Under the pieces are notes generated by a model. The model made no database searches and had not been told where the DNA came from. It was given only the letters and a program-made list of their open reading frames with translations. The translations under genes and the position numbers were made by a program. From positions 2,999,095 through 3,063,094 of the forward strand of contig NW_006917095.1 of assembly GCF_000516985.1 (NCBI RefSeq): a stretch of DNA of 64,000 nt. Direction: 5' to 3'. Each line of letters starts with the position of its first letter. Positions within the stretch are counted from its first letter, which is position 1. Below are positions 25,212-39,517 of the stretch, in pieces. Source of the DNA: Pestalotiopsis fici W106-1 (lineage: Eukaryota; Ascomycota; Sordariomycetes; Amphisphaeriales; Sporocadaceae).

Positions 25212-26298
25212 GTCTTGAACATGGCTTGATGGAACTCTGGTGCTAGAAGGGGGTTTAAACTGGAAGAGGAGATGACAGACTGCATGTCTCTCTCGGCATG
25301 GCTAGGAAATCATGATGCATGAAGCATGATGCCCGAAAAATGGGCTGGTTCGGCGTCCACGGATACCTTTGGATCGAGGCTCATGAACCAAGAAGGCATG
25401 CAGCTGACGTTCTCAAACAAATCAAACAAAATTTTGACGAAACATTCTCAACGATTCCGTACTGAAGCCTTGAAGTGCATTGCCAATAATGCCACGACCT
25501 ACGGTGTGTGGGAGTAGATTGGGCAGAGTGAGGTTTCAATGGTCTGGTCACAGTAATGCAGCCAACTTCCAACGTGATATACATGATTCGACAACCATGT
25601 GCAGATGTTCAACGTTTCGACCCGACCTCGAATTGCTTCAAGCGGTCTCAATGAATGCCTGCCAGGACAGTACATGTGGCGTCTCAGACGAGATTCGATT
25701 GATTTTTACCCAGCTTGTTTGAAGGAACCATGTACTGTGATGCCTGATTGACGTGCAATTACGGGGTGTTGAACTTGGCTGAATGCTCCCACGGCGTAAT
25801 GATAACTCGCGTCTGACAATATTTGTGGTGGTTAACGCCCAGTCGAGTTGGTTCCTCAACATCGTGGAATGTTTCGAGGTAGAACCCAAGTCTATGAAGA
25901 ATAGGGGGGAGGAATCTTATAAGACGTTGAAAGTAGGTGGAATAAGAAAACGTTAAATCCAAACAAAAGAACGTGCGTCCTCTTTTGGCATGTAAGCTTC
26001 TAGGCAGCCAATGGTAGTAAAAGTCAATGCCATCTTGGCCAGCTATACCACTGCCCATTCGCCAACCCGAAGGGAAACGAAACCACTTAAGGTGGCCCCA
26101 CCTTGAGACCCCGGTCGTCACGTCACGACGCGCGAGCACTCAATTGTTAGACGCGCCCTTCCATTGCCTGTACTCTTTTTTTTCCGAATCTGCTGTCACG
26201 CCTAACAACAACACCACTCGACACTCTTTTTTCTTGGTGAAATGTTCTTGGGATACTGCTAAAGCTCACATTATCCTCCAGTTTCCCAGATCGCAACC
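25212..26298. other. Intergenic between eL38 and the DNA polymerase delta gene
   Basis: No supported gene. The right-hand 200 bp are the polymerase promoter, with two ACGCGC motifs. Confidence 0.55.
26128..26157. promoter_or_regulatory. Paired ACGCG (MCB-like) motifs
   Basis: ACGCGCG at 26128-26134 and ACGCGCC at 26151-26157 lie about 142-171 bp before the polymerase start codon. They share the ACGCG core of the MluI cell-cycle box bound by MBF (Mbp1/Swi6), which controls S-phase replication genes in yeasts. The match to ACGCGT is 5 of 6 bases in both. Confidence 0.45.
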
Positions 26299-29200
26299 AT
26301 GAGTGCCGCCGCCACGTTACCGCAGAAGCGTGTCTTTGGCGGGGCCCGTCCTCCTTCATCGCCGGGTACCAAGAAGAGGCGCCTGGAACCGCTCACCTCG
26401 TCGCCAGCGTCGCGTCTCAACAGCTCACAACCGGCTCCAGGCAGCAAGCTCGGATCTGCCCAAACCAAGAGCACTTTCGAGTCAGAAGTCCTCGAGAAGC
26501 TCAGCCAAGATATCTCCGACCTCAAGCAGAACAACTCGGAAAAGGACCAATCATGGGAACGCCCACCCGTCACCGACTTCAACCCGAAACGTGACAACCT
26601 CACGTTTCAACAGATCGAGGCCGAGGAAGGCACATTGCATGGAGGCAAAGCTACAGTCAAGCTCTTTGGTGTCACGGAGAATGGCCATTCCGTCATGCTC
26701 CACGTTACCGACTTCAAGCACTACTTATACGTCGCCGCGCCCGTTTCCTTTCAGCCCAAGGACTGCGAGCCTTTCAAGGCATTTCTCGAATCCCAAATAG
26801 CCCAGCATCAGCCCGCCATCTACTCCTGTCAGCTGGCTTTGAGAGAAAACATTTATGGTTTCCAAGGCAACACCAAGAGCCCATATATCAAAATCACCGT
26901 CACGGACCCCAAGTTCATCAACAGGGTCCGCTCCACGATCGAAAAGGGCGATGCAAACTGGAAGGGAATGTGGAAAGGGGCAGAGGGAGATATCATGACC
27001 TTTGACAACCTACAATATGTCTTGCGTTTCATGGTTGATACCAAGGTATGATATTGATGTCCAGGCATGCGTGCAATTGACACAAGCTAATGTGTTTTCC
27101 AGATTCCTGGTATGTCGTGGGTCGAATGCCCAGCGAAACAGTACAGCCTTATTCCCGAGCAAGAGAAACAATCCAACTGTCAGATCGAGGCCGAGATTCC
27201 CTACACTCATCTCATCTCACACGAGCCGAAAGGAGAATGGTCAAAGATGGCGCCTCTCCGTATTCTGTCATTCGATATCGAGTGCGCTGGCAGAAAGGGT
27301 ATCTTCCCAGAGGCCGATATGGACCCAGTCATTCAGATTGCCAACGTTGTGACGCGGTATGGAGAGAGCAAGCCCTTCATTCGAAACGTTTTTTGCTTGG
27401 ACACGACCAGTCCAATTGTGGCAACACAGATTCTGGACTTTGACAAGGAACAAGATATGCTCATGGCATGGAAGCACTTTCTTGACAAGGTTGATCCTGA
27501 TCTCATTACTGGCTACAACATTGCCAATTTCGATTTCCCCTACCTCTTGGACAGGGCCAGACATCTCAAGTGCAAAGACTTTGACTACTGGACCAGACTC
27601 AAGAGCGTAAAGTCGCAAGCCAAGGAAACCAACTTTTCGAGCAAACAGATGGGCAACCGCGACACGAAAGCGACCAACACCAATGGTCGTCTGCAACTCG
27701 ATCTGCTCCAGTTGATCCAGCGCGATCATCACCTCCGCAGTTATACACTGAATTCCGTCTGTGCTCATTTCCTGGGAGAGCAAAAGGAGGATGTTCACCA
27801 CACCATGATTACCGAGTTGTTCAACGGTACACCGGAATCTCGCCGAAGATTGGCTCTGTACTGTTTGAAGGATGCCTATCTTCCACAACGATTAATGGAC
27901 AAGTTGTCTTGTCTGGCAAACTACACGGAAATGGCCAGAGTCACGGGTGTCCCTTTCAACTTTTTGCTTTCCAGAGGTCAACAAATCAAGTTCTTGAGTC
28001 AACTTTACCGAAAAGCACTGGAGCAGAAGCTGGTCATTCCAAACATGCGGTCACAGGGCTCCGATGAACAGTATGAGGGTGCCACAGTCATTGAGCCTAC
28101 TCGTGGATACTACGATGTGCCGATTGCGACTCTTGATTTCGCCTCGCTATATCCGAGTATCATGCAGGCCCACAATCTCTGCTATACAACGCTGATCAAT
28201 GCGAGAGCAGTGGAGAAGTTTGGGCTGAAGAAGGACGAGGACTATATTGTGACGCCAAATGGAGATCTTTTTGTCACCACCAAGCAAAGAAAGGGTCTGC
28301 TCGCTCAGATTCTGGAGGAATTGCTCATGGCTCGAAAACAGGCAAAGAGGGAGCTCGCTGTGGAAACTGATCCATTTAAAAAGGCTGTGCTGAACGGTCG
28401 CCAGCTTGCCTTGAAGATCAGTGCCAACTCCGTGTACGGTCTGACTGGTGCCACAACTGGCAAGCTTCCTTGTCTCGAGATTGCTAGTAGTACCACTAGT
28501 TACGGTCGACAAATGATTGAAAAGACAAAGGACGAGGTCGAGAAGAAGTACTGCATTGCCAACGGCTATTCTCATGACGCCCAGGTCATTTACGGTGACA
28601 CTGATTCCGTCATGGTGAAATTTGGCACTACAGAACTGGCCGAGGCAATGAAACTTGGCGAAGAGGCAGCTAACTACGTCTCATCCAAGTTCATCAAGCC
28701 GATCAAGCTTGAGTTCGAAAAGGTCTATTTCCCATATCTACTCATCAACAAGAAGCGATATGCTGGATTGTACTGGACAAAGACGGAAAAGTACGACAAG
28801 ATGGATACCAAGGGTATTGAGACAGTTCGACGTGATAACTGCCTTCTCGTTCAGACTGTCATTGAAAAGGTTTTGAGAATGATCTTAATTGATCGGGATG
28901 TACCAGGTGCACAAGAGTAAGTTTCCTACGGAGAGATCGGTCAGAATGGAGAGGCTGATACTTGACAGATACGTCAAAGACATGATTGCAGATCTGCTGC
29001 AAAACAAGGTTGACATGTCGAAACTGGTCATTACGAAAGCTTTGACAAAGGAGGTCTATGACGGCAAACAAGCACACGTCGAGCTTGCAGCACGAATGAA
29101 GAAGCGAGATGCTGGTTCGGCTCCTGGCCTGGGAGACCGAGTTGCATATGTGATGATCAGAGGTGCAGCAGGAGCCAAGAACTTTGAAAAGTCCGAGGAT

Positions 29201-29710
29201 CCGATATACGTCCTTGAGAACAACCTTCCCATTGACACCAGGTACTACTTGGACAACCAGCTTGCCAAACCCCTGGGCCGTATCTTTGAGCCCATTCTCG
29301 GCGAGACCAAAGCCAAGTCGTTGCTCACAGGAGACCATACCCGCTCCATATCCGTTGCAGCTCCAACAGTCGGCGGTCTCATGAAGTTTGCCAAAAAGAC
29401 CATGACATGCATGGGTTGCAAGAAACCTCTGGTCGGCAAAGAAGAAAGTGCTGGTGCAGTCTGCTCCAACTGCGCGCCGCGAGTTGGAGAGCTGTACAAC
29501 AAGACACTGGGCAGAGTGTCGGATCTTGAGGTTCGATTCGGCAGGTTGTGGACGCAGTGCCAGCGATGCCAGGGCAGCATGCATTGCGAGGTCATCTGCA
29601 GCAGCAAGGACTGCCCCATCTTCTACATGCGCATGAAGGCCAAGAAGGACCTCGAGGATGCTGGTAAAGAGCTGAAGCGGTTCGACTTGGACCAGGCAGC
29701 CATCTGGTAG
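26299..29710 (+). CDS. pol3: DNA polymerase delta catalytic subunit
   Basis: Exons 26299-27045, 27103-28916 and 28969-29710 give 1100 residues, the usual Pol3 length. This is the replicative B-family polymerase with proofreading. The N-terminus carries a basic stretch (GTKKRR). The 3'-5' exonuclease motifs are FDIEC (about residue 306), [12 protein letters not shown] and YCLKDAYLP. Polymerase motif A is DFASLYPSI (about 594), motif B is KISANSVYG, and motif C is YGDTDS (746-751), with both metal-binding aspartates intact. The C-terminal CysA zinc module has Cys 1001, 1004, 1019 and 1022. CysB, which binds a 4Fe-4S cluster and the B subunit, has Cys 1051, 1054, 1064 and 1069 (with an extra Cys 1060). 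No key residue is missing. The upstream ACGCG pair suggests cell-cycle control. Confidence 0.98.
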
Positions 29711-32452
29711 TATGACTCTGGGATGTTTCATCCTGGACGCCGTCAGGACATGTTGTTTGAATCAAGCATTAGTAGGGCGCATGGAGTTAACGGGGCCGTT
29801 GATCTGATGATTAAAGGAGATGTTTAGATCAAGAGGAGCAAACACTCTTCAATATGGTTAGTGAAAGCTATGATATATTTATTCATGATGTGCGTTTGTC
29901 GCCCAAAGTAGTTGTAAGCAATATACCACGTGTAATCAAGAATGAGTCTTGATGATACTTTTTGCTCTTGGTGTTTCAAGGCTCGAATACAGTTTTCCAT
30001 CATTCTTGTGTGCGAGAAAAGTCGATATTGGAAGCTTGATGCTCAGTGGAACATATGAACTCGAGCTCGAGATATGCATTGCCCTTGTCATGGTGGAAAT
30101 ATGGAACGAGGGCAATCCGGATGGCCGGTTCACGGAGAAAATGCACAAGACGGGGGGATCCACCTACATACTCACTCTACCATGATATTGCCCGCAGTAT
30201 TTCCTCCGATCTATAATAGCTCGGACGTCGGAATAAATAAAATAGGATAAAAAGGCGAGGAAGCATTGGGATGCAGGGAAAATGTATTCCATAGGGTATC
30301 CACATGCACATGCACAAAATTCACACTAGTGCAAGCGTCCCCATGACACTTGATATTTTCCACCATTGTACTTGCATAGGTAGCTTTGGTATGCACAAAA
30401 AAATAGATATGCGCAGTCAAAGGAGATAATTGGTCCGAGCCGATCCTTTTGCTTCGCTTTCACTGCACAAGATGGAACATTGTCAAACCACCATCCTTCG
30501 GGGAGCGGCGCCTTGCTTCAGCTTCTTCATTTCGTGAGCTCCGAGTCCGGCGCAGCAGAAGGAGGGAAACATGGGAGGCGTAATAAGAGGGGAGGGGTTT
30601 GGTTGAAGGAGCGGGTGCAAGAGAGGGAAAAAAAAAAAGGCGGTGATGGAGTGCAGAAAAAATTGTAAGAACTCTTTTACCGATCTACGGAAGACTATAA
30701 TCGGGAATTAAAAGACGAGCAAGATAATGTGGTTGGCTGAATGGACGAGGAGAAGGTGAGCACCAAAGAAAAAAAAAAAAAACCCGGTGGAAAGAAGGAG
30801 CACGTCCCCTTTTGTGGCGGACTATACAACCTCCAGCCTCATGCATGTAAATTCTCGCCATGCTGGTGGTTGTCGATATACTAGTGTATGTATACCAGAT
30901 CGTTAAGCTTGGCATCTGTCTTGTCCGTCTCTTTTATTTCTCGACTTGCATGTGCGATAACATGGATTCGGAATTTTATAATCCAATCGCACGAATGAGG
31001 AATTAATAAATCAAATAGAATAAGGTATCGAAATAACAATGGGCGGAAGAAGCACATGCCAATGCGCGAGCAAGCCATGAAATGTGGATTCTATGTGTCG
31101 CGTATTATGTGTGAGAAACACTTTTTTCGCGCTTGCATCTTGCCTGGATCTGCACGTCGCGCAACGGTTGGCTGGATCCCCAGTGGCAGTTGTCAGTGTG
31201 GTTCTGATTATCATGGCGTTTTATATTTGGCCCCTTTTGAAAACACGGCAGGGCTTCTTATTGGCCCATGAAGTAGGTTGAGGCTCATGCGAGGCTGATG
31301 CGCCTCCAGCAAAGCCCAAGTGAGGCAGGAAACATATCGAGCTTTGTAATTTCACCGGGAACGACCGATAGCGGTCAGACATACGAGAATGGGCAGAGGT
31401 CGTGTTGGATGAGCATCTAGAATCTGTCGACAAGACGGATTTGGGTGTAGAGAAGGGAGAGGGATCCGGTAGCGGAGAGTTGGTTTGGGGGGGCCAGCCA
31501 GCATGCCTTTTGGGGCGAGCGTCATTTAATGTGTTGAGGTGACAAGATGGGAAAAAAAAAACAATACTATTGTCGCCAGTAAGGCTGCCAAGTGCGGACG
31601 ACATCGCTCCGTGATCACCCGTGCGGCCATGTCAATCAACGATGCGTCTCATTAAAAGCCTCCGAAGAATGGAGGGCGAAGCAGACTTCTGTGACTGTGG
31701 GGGCGCCTCGCCATGTAATTCCCACGGAGACGAGGATTGGGGGGTCTGGTAGGACAAGAGGTCAATAAGGGACAGGGACGTAAAAATGTACGGGTAGTCT
31801 CTTTTGGTAGCATTCGGTTCATAGGTAGGTAGGATTATCGAATGAAAAGATCGCGTGCGGTAGTCGGCGCCCGCAAATCATTCTGCCTAATAAATTTTTT
31901 CTTGCTTTGCTTGTCTCGATTTTTTTTTTCTGGCGCTGCTCTGGAAGCTCTTACAAAAACCAATGCCGTGAAGATTGCGTTACGCATAATGACCATCGGA
32001 CGAATCAGATGTCTCTGATAAGGATCGAAGGCGTCGCTATATTAGCTCCACGCTTCCCAAGTTAGCGGCCGGGGTTTTGCACTAGCTTACCGACGACACT
32101 GAGACGATCCTGGGCCTGCGCGTGCTCTTCAGGCCTTCAGCCCACTGCGCGAATCTACCACGGCATGGCTTGGCTCCAGATCTACCGACTTTGGGGGGTC
32201 CAGCTACCGTCATCCTACGCTGCCAATCCCCCATCTACGCTTGTTTGCCATCTTGTTATTGCCTATGTCGGTGCCGATTTGGGCGTGATCGTCTGTATTT
32301 TGTAAAATGTAGTCTGTGTAGTGTATGGATTAGGTTGGCACACTTAATGTACGGCTACGGGCGCCAGTCCAGATGGGAAGAAAAAGGTAAGTGTTTGGCA
32401 CCTGCTTGGGTGGCTTTTCCCTGGTAGCCATAGACATGGTGAGGTCATATCT

Positions 32453-32489
32453 GATAAGCGAGATATACTTTTCGTCTCTGGTGGTTATC
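32453..32489. promoter_or_regulatory. Paired GATA motifs upstream of NADP-GDH
   Basis: GATAAG (32453-32458, plus strand) and GATAAC (minus strand, about 32484-32489) lie about 30 bp apart, about 850 bp before the GDH start. They fit the HGATAR-type core recognised by AreA/NIT2 nitrogen regulators, which prefer closely spaced pairs. Relevance to this gene is inferred. Confidence 0.35.
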
Positions 32490-33134
32490 AGATGACAGAG
32501 TTTCGCCGTGTCGACAATAATGAACCATATGTCCAGGGTCACTCATCAATCAGTCAATGGGAACAAAGAGGCGTCGTCTCGTCTGGACCCTAGTGTTGTT
32601 TGGTGCAATGCAGCCCGATCATAATTGCCGCATGTGAGAAGGGCCCATGTTGTCCCAAGTGCCCACGCGAGCGGTTGAGAGAGCAACATTTTTTTCTGGC
32701 CATCGATATTCCTTGGTATCGGCCACAGTTCGGAGGGTTGACAACAAGGTGGTTGTTGCAACTATGCAAGCAAATGGCCAGCCGGGTCAGTGCTTTGAGG
32801 TATAATCCAGACCAAAGAGAGACTGTCTCCGCCCCCACCAGGCCCTTGCACCCCCATGAAATGCTAATTACACCTTCCCGGCCGCCGGAGACTGTCTGTC
32901 TGTCTGTCTGATGCTGCTTAGCTACTAGTACGGACGGAGAAAAAAGGCGACACCATGACGCGAATCTCGTCCCGCAAAAGGTGCCTGCCAAATGCTATGG
33001 CCGTCTTCGGTGGCCATATGGGTGGGTTTCATTTGAGCCTCCACGGCGCCTGCTGCGGAGTGCTCGCACCTAGTCCAGCCCAGTTTATTATGGCCGATCC
33101 AGCTTGGATAGTTGCCCCCAGGGCTTTCTAGGTT

Positions 33135-33144
33135 TCTTTATATA
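33135..33144 (+). promoter_or_regulatory. TATA box, distal
   Basis: TTTATATAAA lies about 190 bp before the GDH start and is followed by pyrimidine-rich DNA, the usual arrangement of a fungal core promoter. A second box, CATATATAAAAG, lies near 33228-33239. Confidence 0.5.
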
Positions 33145-33227
33145 AACTCGGGACCTACCTCCTCTGTTAGACTTTTGTTGCCTGGAAAACTGTCAAAATC
33201 TTTTCTCTCTCTCTTCCTAGTGATACC

Positions 33228-33239
33228 CATATATAAAAG
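33228..33239 (+). promoter_or_regulatory. TATA box, proximal
   Basis: CATATATAAAAG about 95-105 bp before the GDH start codon is a strong TATA match downstream of a CT-rich tract. Confidence 0.5.
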
Positions 33240-33332
33240 CGATCTTGTCGGACTTCTTTTTGGTCCTTCTTCACCTCTTCTCCAGATATTCCTACCAGAC
33301 AGACTTATTCTCACACACACACTCTGTTCATC

Positions 33333-34880
<1,548 letters not shown>

Positions 34881-35020
34881 AGTGGTGGCTGCATAGAAAC
34901 TGCCCCCATAGCCCACTTCCCTAAAAGCGACGACGAAAAAAAAAACCGATACCAAAACTCGAAATCAAAAAGATTCGGCACAGTTCCGAATCTCGATTGG
35001 ATGGACAAAATGTACAATAG

Positions 35021-35026
35021 AATAAA
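35021..35026 (+). terminator. AATAAA polyadenylation signal of the GDH gene
   Basis: An exact AATAAA hexamer 141 nt downstream of the stop codon. It is a likely poly(A) signal, although fungal signals are often degenerate. Confidence 0.4.
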
Positions 35027-35452
35027 GTAGAGATGCAAGTCGCGAGAAAGGCAGGTGCCTAGACACAAGCCCTCGCGACCATGACGATAATGACAATGAA
35101 TGGCCTGATGATGAGGTTCTTGAAACAATGTGGCTTGGACACAACTTTTAGTGATCAAGGCTTGGGAAATACGATGGTAGCAACAAGTCCTAGATGTGAA
35201 GTTTGGAGGTCATACAAAGGCCCGATAACCTCAGTATGACACATGCAGCAACCCACCAACCCGCATCGTAGAGCCATTACATTGCTGTACCTGACATGTC
35301 GGTCGATAGGGAGAAAAAAAAAAGAGTTGTGCGATCGACGACATTGGGCAACACTGCAGACATGTCTGTCTTGCTACGGACATACCGACCCCACGCCATC
35401 TATCTTCTTCGGCACATGCATCAACTAATTGGATTCTCTATCTGCGCTTCGC

Positions 35453-35977
35453 TTAAGTCTCAGTGTCGTTGGCTGCTGTGACGTGAGCGTCGGTGAGGCT
35501 TTGCAAAGATCCTTCCGGCGCTTGTCTCGAGAGATTGACGCCATCTTTCGACAGTTTTGTGTGTAGCCTTAACCCCGTGGGTGCCACCAGATTGACATAT
35601 ATTCCCCTTTGCTGCGCATAGCCGAATGTAGGTACGGTATGCACACCAAAAAAGAAGAAGATGGCCTGGCGGTCCATTCCTCCCGTGTACGGCATCGAGA
35701 TGGGGAAGTACAGTGATGTAATTGCCCCTCTCCATCCTTCTTGTCGGTTATGTACGGAGTCGTGCCATTGCGGAACATTTATTCCTTCATCTGAAAAAGA
35801 AACTATATTTGATGGAATATATGGAAAGTTGACTACGGGGATTTTCCTCCTCAGTGGGTGTACAAAATTGCCCAAAAATGGAGGTGGCAGTGCTGCTATG
35901 CTGGTTCCTGACTCTACGAAAAAAGATGCTTTGAACTTGGAGCGTTGCACGGCAGTTGTGGAGGGCGCAGCGCCCAT
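35453..35977 (-). CDS. Possible small hypothetical protein
   Basis: A 174-codon open frame with balanced amino-acid composition (for example AALPPPFLGNFVHPLRRKIP and SLYFPISMPYTGGMDRQ). It has no recognisable domain, no signal peptide and no transmembrane span apart from a short Phe run (IFFFFGVHTV). Frames on the opposite strand overlap it. It could be one exon of a larger gene. The start at 35977 is simply the first ATG, and no splice extension was found. Confidence 0.3.
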   Translation of the reverse strand: MGAAPSTTAVQRSKFKASFFVESGTSIAALPPPFLGNFVHPLRRKIPVVNFPYIPSNIVSFSDEGINVPQWHDSVHNRQEGWRGAITSLYFPISMPYTGGMDRQAIFFFFGVHTVPTFGYAQQRGIYVNLVAPTGLRLHTKLSKDGVNLSRQAPEGSLQSLTDAHVTAANDTET

Positions 35978-38900
35978 TTTTTTTAGTTCCTACATATAGC
36001 CTGTGCTTGTTAGTAGGTACATTGTAACTTGTAAGCACCCCACCACTTTAGGTAGCCTACCTACCCCAGAACGTGGTCCGCTATCATCAGCACTAAATTT
36101 CAGAGTACGAAGTATGTAATCATGGATGATGGCTTGGAGAGTGTATTCTTAGCGCAATCACAGCACCCAGCCTGGGAAACACTGAAGGAGGCAGCTAGAG
36201 CCCTCCTGTCTGAAGAGAACTCATTAGTGGTCGGGTAAAAATGTGGTGGTAGGCAGCGGTTAGTTATCCGCAACCTGCCAGCCGACAATCCTCAATTGCG
36301 ACGTTGCCCGTGCGTGCGTGTGTGTGCTATTTGTTAGCTTCGCAGGGTAGCCGGGTATCGTCTATTTTTGAACATGCAAATTAACGATTCCGGGCCCCAA
36401 GGGGGGGAAAAATGGCTTCCGAATCACCCGTATCAAGAGGCAGCTAACGCTAAAAATACGGGCACCATTAATTGTGATGATCAAACGAATATTCAATACT
36501 CAATCAGCTCTTTACCAATGGCATCGTGAGGATCAATGATCGCCTTTCACAGCTGAAAAGATTTGAAAGAACGAGGGGGCTTCACCGACCACACCCCCCT
36601 TCTTCATCCATTATCGCTTGGTCGCGGAATGACATGGTACGGTACGTATGCCCTGTGGATGTGCGCTTCTTTTCCGTTTACGGGTCTTGTACATTTCATG
36701 TCAATGGGGGCACCGACAGCTTTGCCGAGGTTTGGTTGACCGAACGGATGGGAAGAGGGAGACAAGAAGGGGAGGAGAAATAGGAGAACGCCTTGCGCTG
36801 GGCTGACCCGCGACCAATATTCCAAACTCTTGGCACCTCAGAGTTCTGACGGGATTCAAAAAGGTAAACGGGAAAGGCAAGGGAAGAGGATGTAAGAGAG
36901 GGAAAAAAGGCGCTACCCGTCTCACAAATTCTTTACATTGCCAGCTCTTTCGTGCCTGTGCCTCGCCATGGCTTGACGCCAAATCTCGTAGACGAGATGA
37001 CGGGCCCCCGGTCGAGCAATGGCCCCAGGGTGATCATTGGCAGGCATGCCCGAATCCTTTACTCAGCCTTACGACGACAAATGTTACAGTATCGTACCTA
37101 GGGTAGTAAAGATTGGCTGGTTTATTTCTTCTTCTTTTCTTTTCACTATAACCTGTCTGGGTTGCATTCATTACATGCCCCGTATACTGACAAGTACGAA
37201 CTTGGGGTTCGTCTATCCATCCAGTAAAAAAGTGAGGGGTTTCGAATCGACCCGATTTGGGCTCTCGGCAATTGCCATGTTGGAAACTCGACACCTGCAT
37301 GGAAACATTGGCGAGGACGAAACAAACTGCAAGCGCAGGATACATAGGTACCTTGCACAGTAGTGGCAGTAGTATATTGATTGATTCATCACTTCTCTCT
37401 GCTTTGGAAATTCCAACAACATGTTCCGGAAGCACCTCAGGCCGTCAGCCTGACGTACATTGAGCTGTTTTCTCGGGAATGAAGCTGAGACCTACGAGAG
37501 AGCTGGGCAGCAACATGATTGGGTCAGCCGATTGCCTAGATGCTAGTTTGATGTTCCCCTGCCATGTGAAAATCTGAGCACAAGTCTCACCTCCCCACCC
37601 ACCCGCTGGCAGGGATCCTCTTTTTTTCGTCGTCTTTTTCTGGTAATTCATCACCAAAGGAAAAAAAAAAAAAAAAAAAAAGACCCCGCGTAGTGTGGTT
37701 GACACCCACCCCCCATGAGAGAGTTCAATGGTAAAAGACAGACATGGGCCAAAGAACGCCTACATTAAGCCAGCCTCCCTGCATTATATCGGTTTGGGAC
37801 CAATCACGATTATCAGCCTCGCATATGATCGACGAAGCAGCAATGGTGATCCCTCGCTCGTTTGGGGTCGTATACTTGTCCTTATCACACACTACCCAAC
37901 CTCGACTAGAATCCTCTCTAGGCTGGGCCGCTGGAGATCTGGGGCTGTTTTTTTCCCAGTCACTCACTCATAGGAAATAAGGACAAAGACTCCTTTGGAT
38001 GGGCTCCCCAACGGTCGGCCTACTTCCGCCGACCTGGACCTAGATGGTTCATTCCTTCATGTATTCTTGTTCAACCTCGGGAATCGAAATCCGTGTCAGT
38101 TTAAGCTTTTCGGAAGTGCTGTCTCGGATTAGCAAGGCTGATTGGTCTTGAAGCCTTTCATTATGGATTTCATCTTGTACCCGGCAAGCTGGTTAGCAGA
38201 TTGTATTGTTACGTTGAATGAAGAATACAATTCCTTTCACCGAAAAAAAAGATATCGATTTCATCGCCCGCCCTCTTTTCGACCTGTGGCTCTGCAACGT
38301 CAAGGTGCAGGTAACAAACCAAACCGACTGACTGGCCCTGAACCCCTCCCACAAACCGTGGGTACGCAGAGATCTTCAGTGGCCGCCCCCCGGTTTCCGC
38401 ACCGCACCAAAACGGATCCCTGAACCGAGAGAGCCCAGGAGGAGCCTTCGCGTGGCATGGACTGGGCTGAACGACGGCGCTGACGGCATTTCGAGTTAGA
38501 CTGGTCCGTGGTCAGCAGCTCCCGTCTTGCGCCTTTTCGATTTGAGCAGCACCCGAATTGAATCAATAATAATAATAGCCAGCGTCTATGATCCAATTGA
38601 TTGAGCGGCTTCCCCCCCCTTGTTAAACGGCTGCAGCCAGTCTCCGGCGCCCCCAATTAGCAGGATCTACCATTAACGAAATCGGGTCTAGAGAGACGGA
38701 AACCAGCCAATCTCGTGCCCATTCTACGGCATCGATTATGAACTATTCTCTTTTTATAATTTTTTTTTTCAGCTAGGACCTCTCAACCCATAAGTAGCTA
38801 CCGAACGAGAAAGAAAGACCTAGAGACCTAGACGGGCCCCACGTATGCTGCGCCAGCTGCGCCCATAGCATACCCCTGGGGAGAACTATGGAAACTATCG

Positions 38901-39517
38901 CTGGCTCTGATGGGGTCGGAGCTGACTCCTACACGACCCTGTGGATCGCGACCATGCGAATAGCAGGCGTTTTTGACATTTTTGGACCCTGTGCAAGAAC
39001 TTTCTCTAGTCATCGTACGTGCATATCCCTTTCTCACATGCGCCGTCCATCCGGTCGTCTCCCATGGCCCAGATCTAGTGATTCTGCGTGCATATCCCTT
39101 GCGCCGTTTCTCCATTAGATCAGATCTGGCAGAAGGGCATCACAAGTGAGTGGCTCCAATACATATATCAAAGACAAAATCCCACAGAGGCGGGATCCAC
39201 TGAAATGGTTTACGGCCGTGGCTAAATCCACATATACACTTCTTTGTTTTCTCTCATCTCATCCTTTCCTACTGCCTACCCTTTTCATGCTCCAAATTTA
39301 TCTTTTCTGTCTTTAACTCATGGCTTTAAGCTTCTATACCTCTAAAGTGTAATGAGTTCAGCTCTGAACGTGTCTCAAGATACGTGAGAGAGAAGCCGAG
39401 GCACTATACCGACGGTGCCCCATTTGCGCCTTATAACCCAGCCACCAGCGTTGCGGATTGCAACTTGGGACTCGAGAGTCTTTGACAAGCTCATTCATCC
39501 TTGACACAAAAAGCATC
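35978..39517. other. Intergenic, no supported gene
   Basis: Short frames only. The region includes an A21 homopolymer at 37661-37681. The segment before 39518 is CT-rich with a short leader and is the likely promoter of the GMC oxidoreductase gene. Confidence 0.5.

Larger units (their letters stand above)
29711..33332. other. Intergenic; GDH promoter at right end
   Basis: No supported gene in 3.6 kb. Short frames contain poly-A/poly-T runs and no domains. The right-hand 900 bp contain GATA motifs and two TATA-like boxes in front of the NADP-GDH gene. Confidence 0.5.

Noticed and set aside
28859..29731. 290-codon minus-strand open frame
   Set aside because: Antisense to the C-terminal zinc/iron-sulfur region of DNA polymerase delta.
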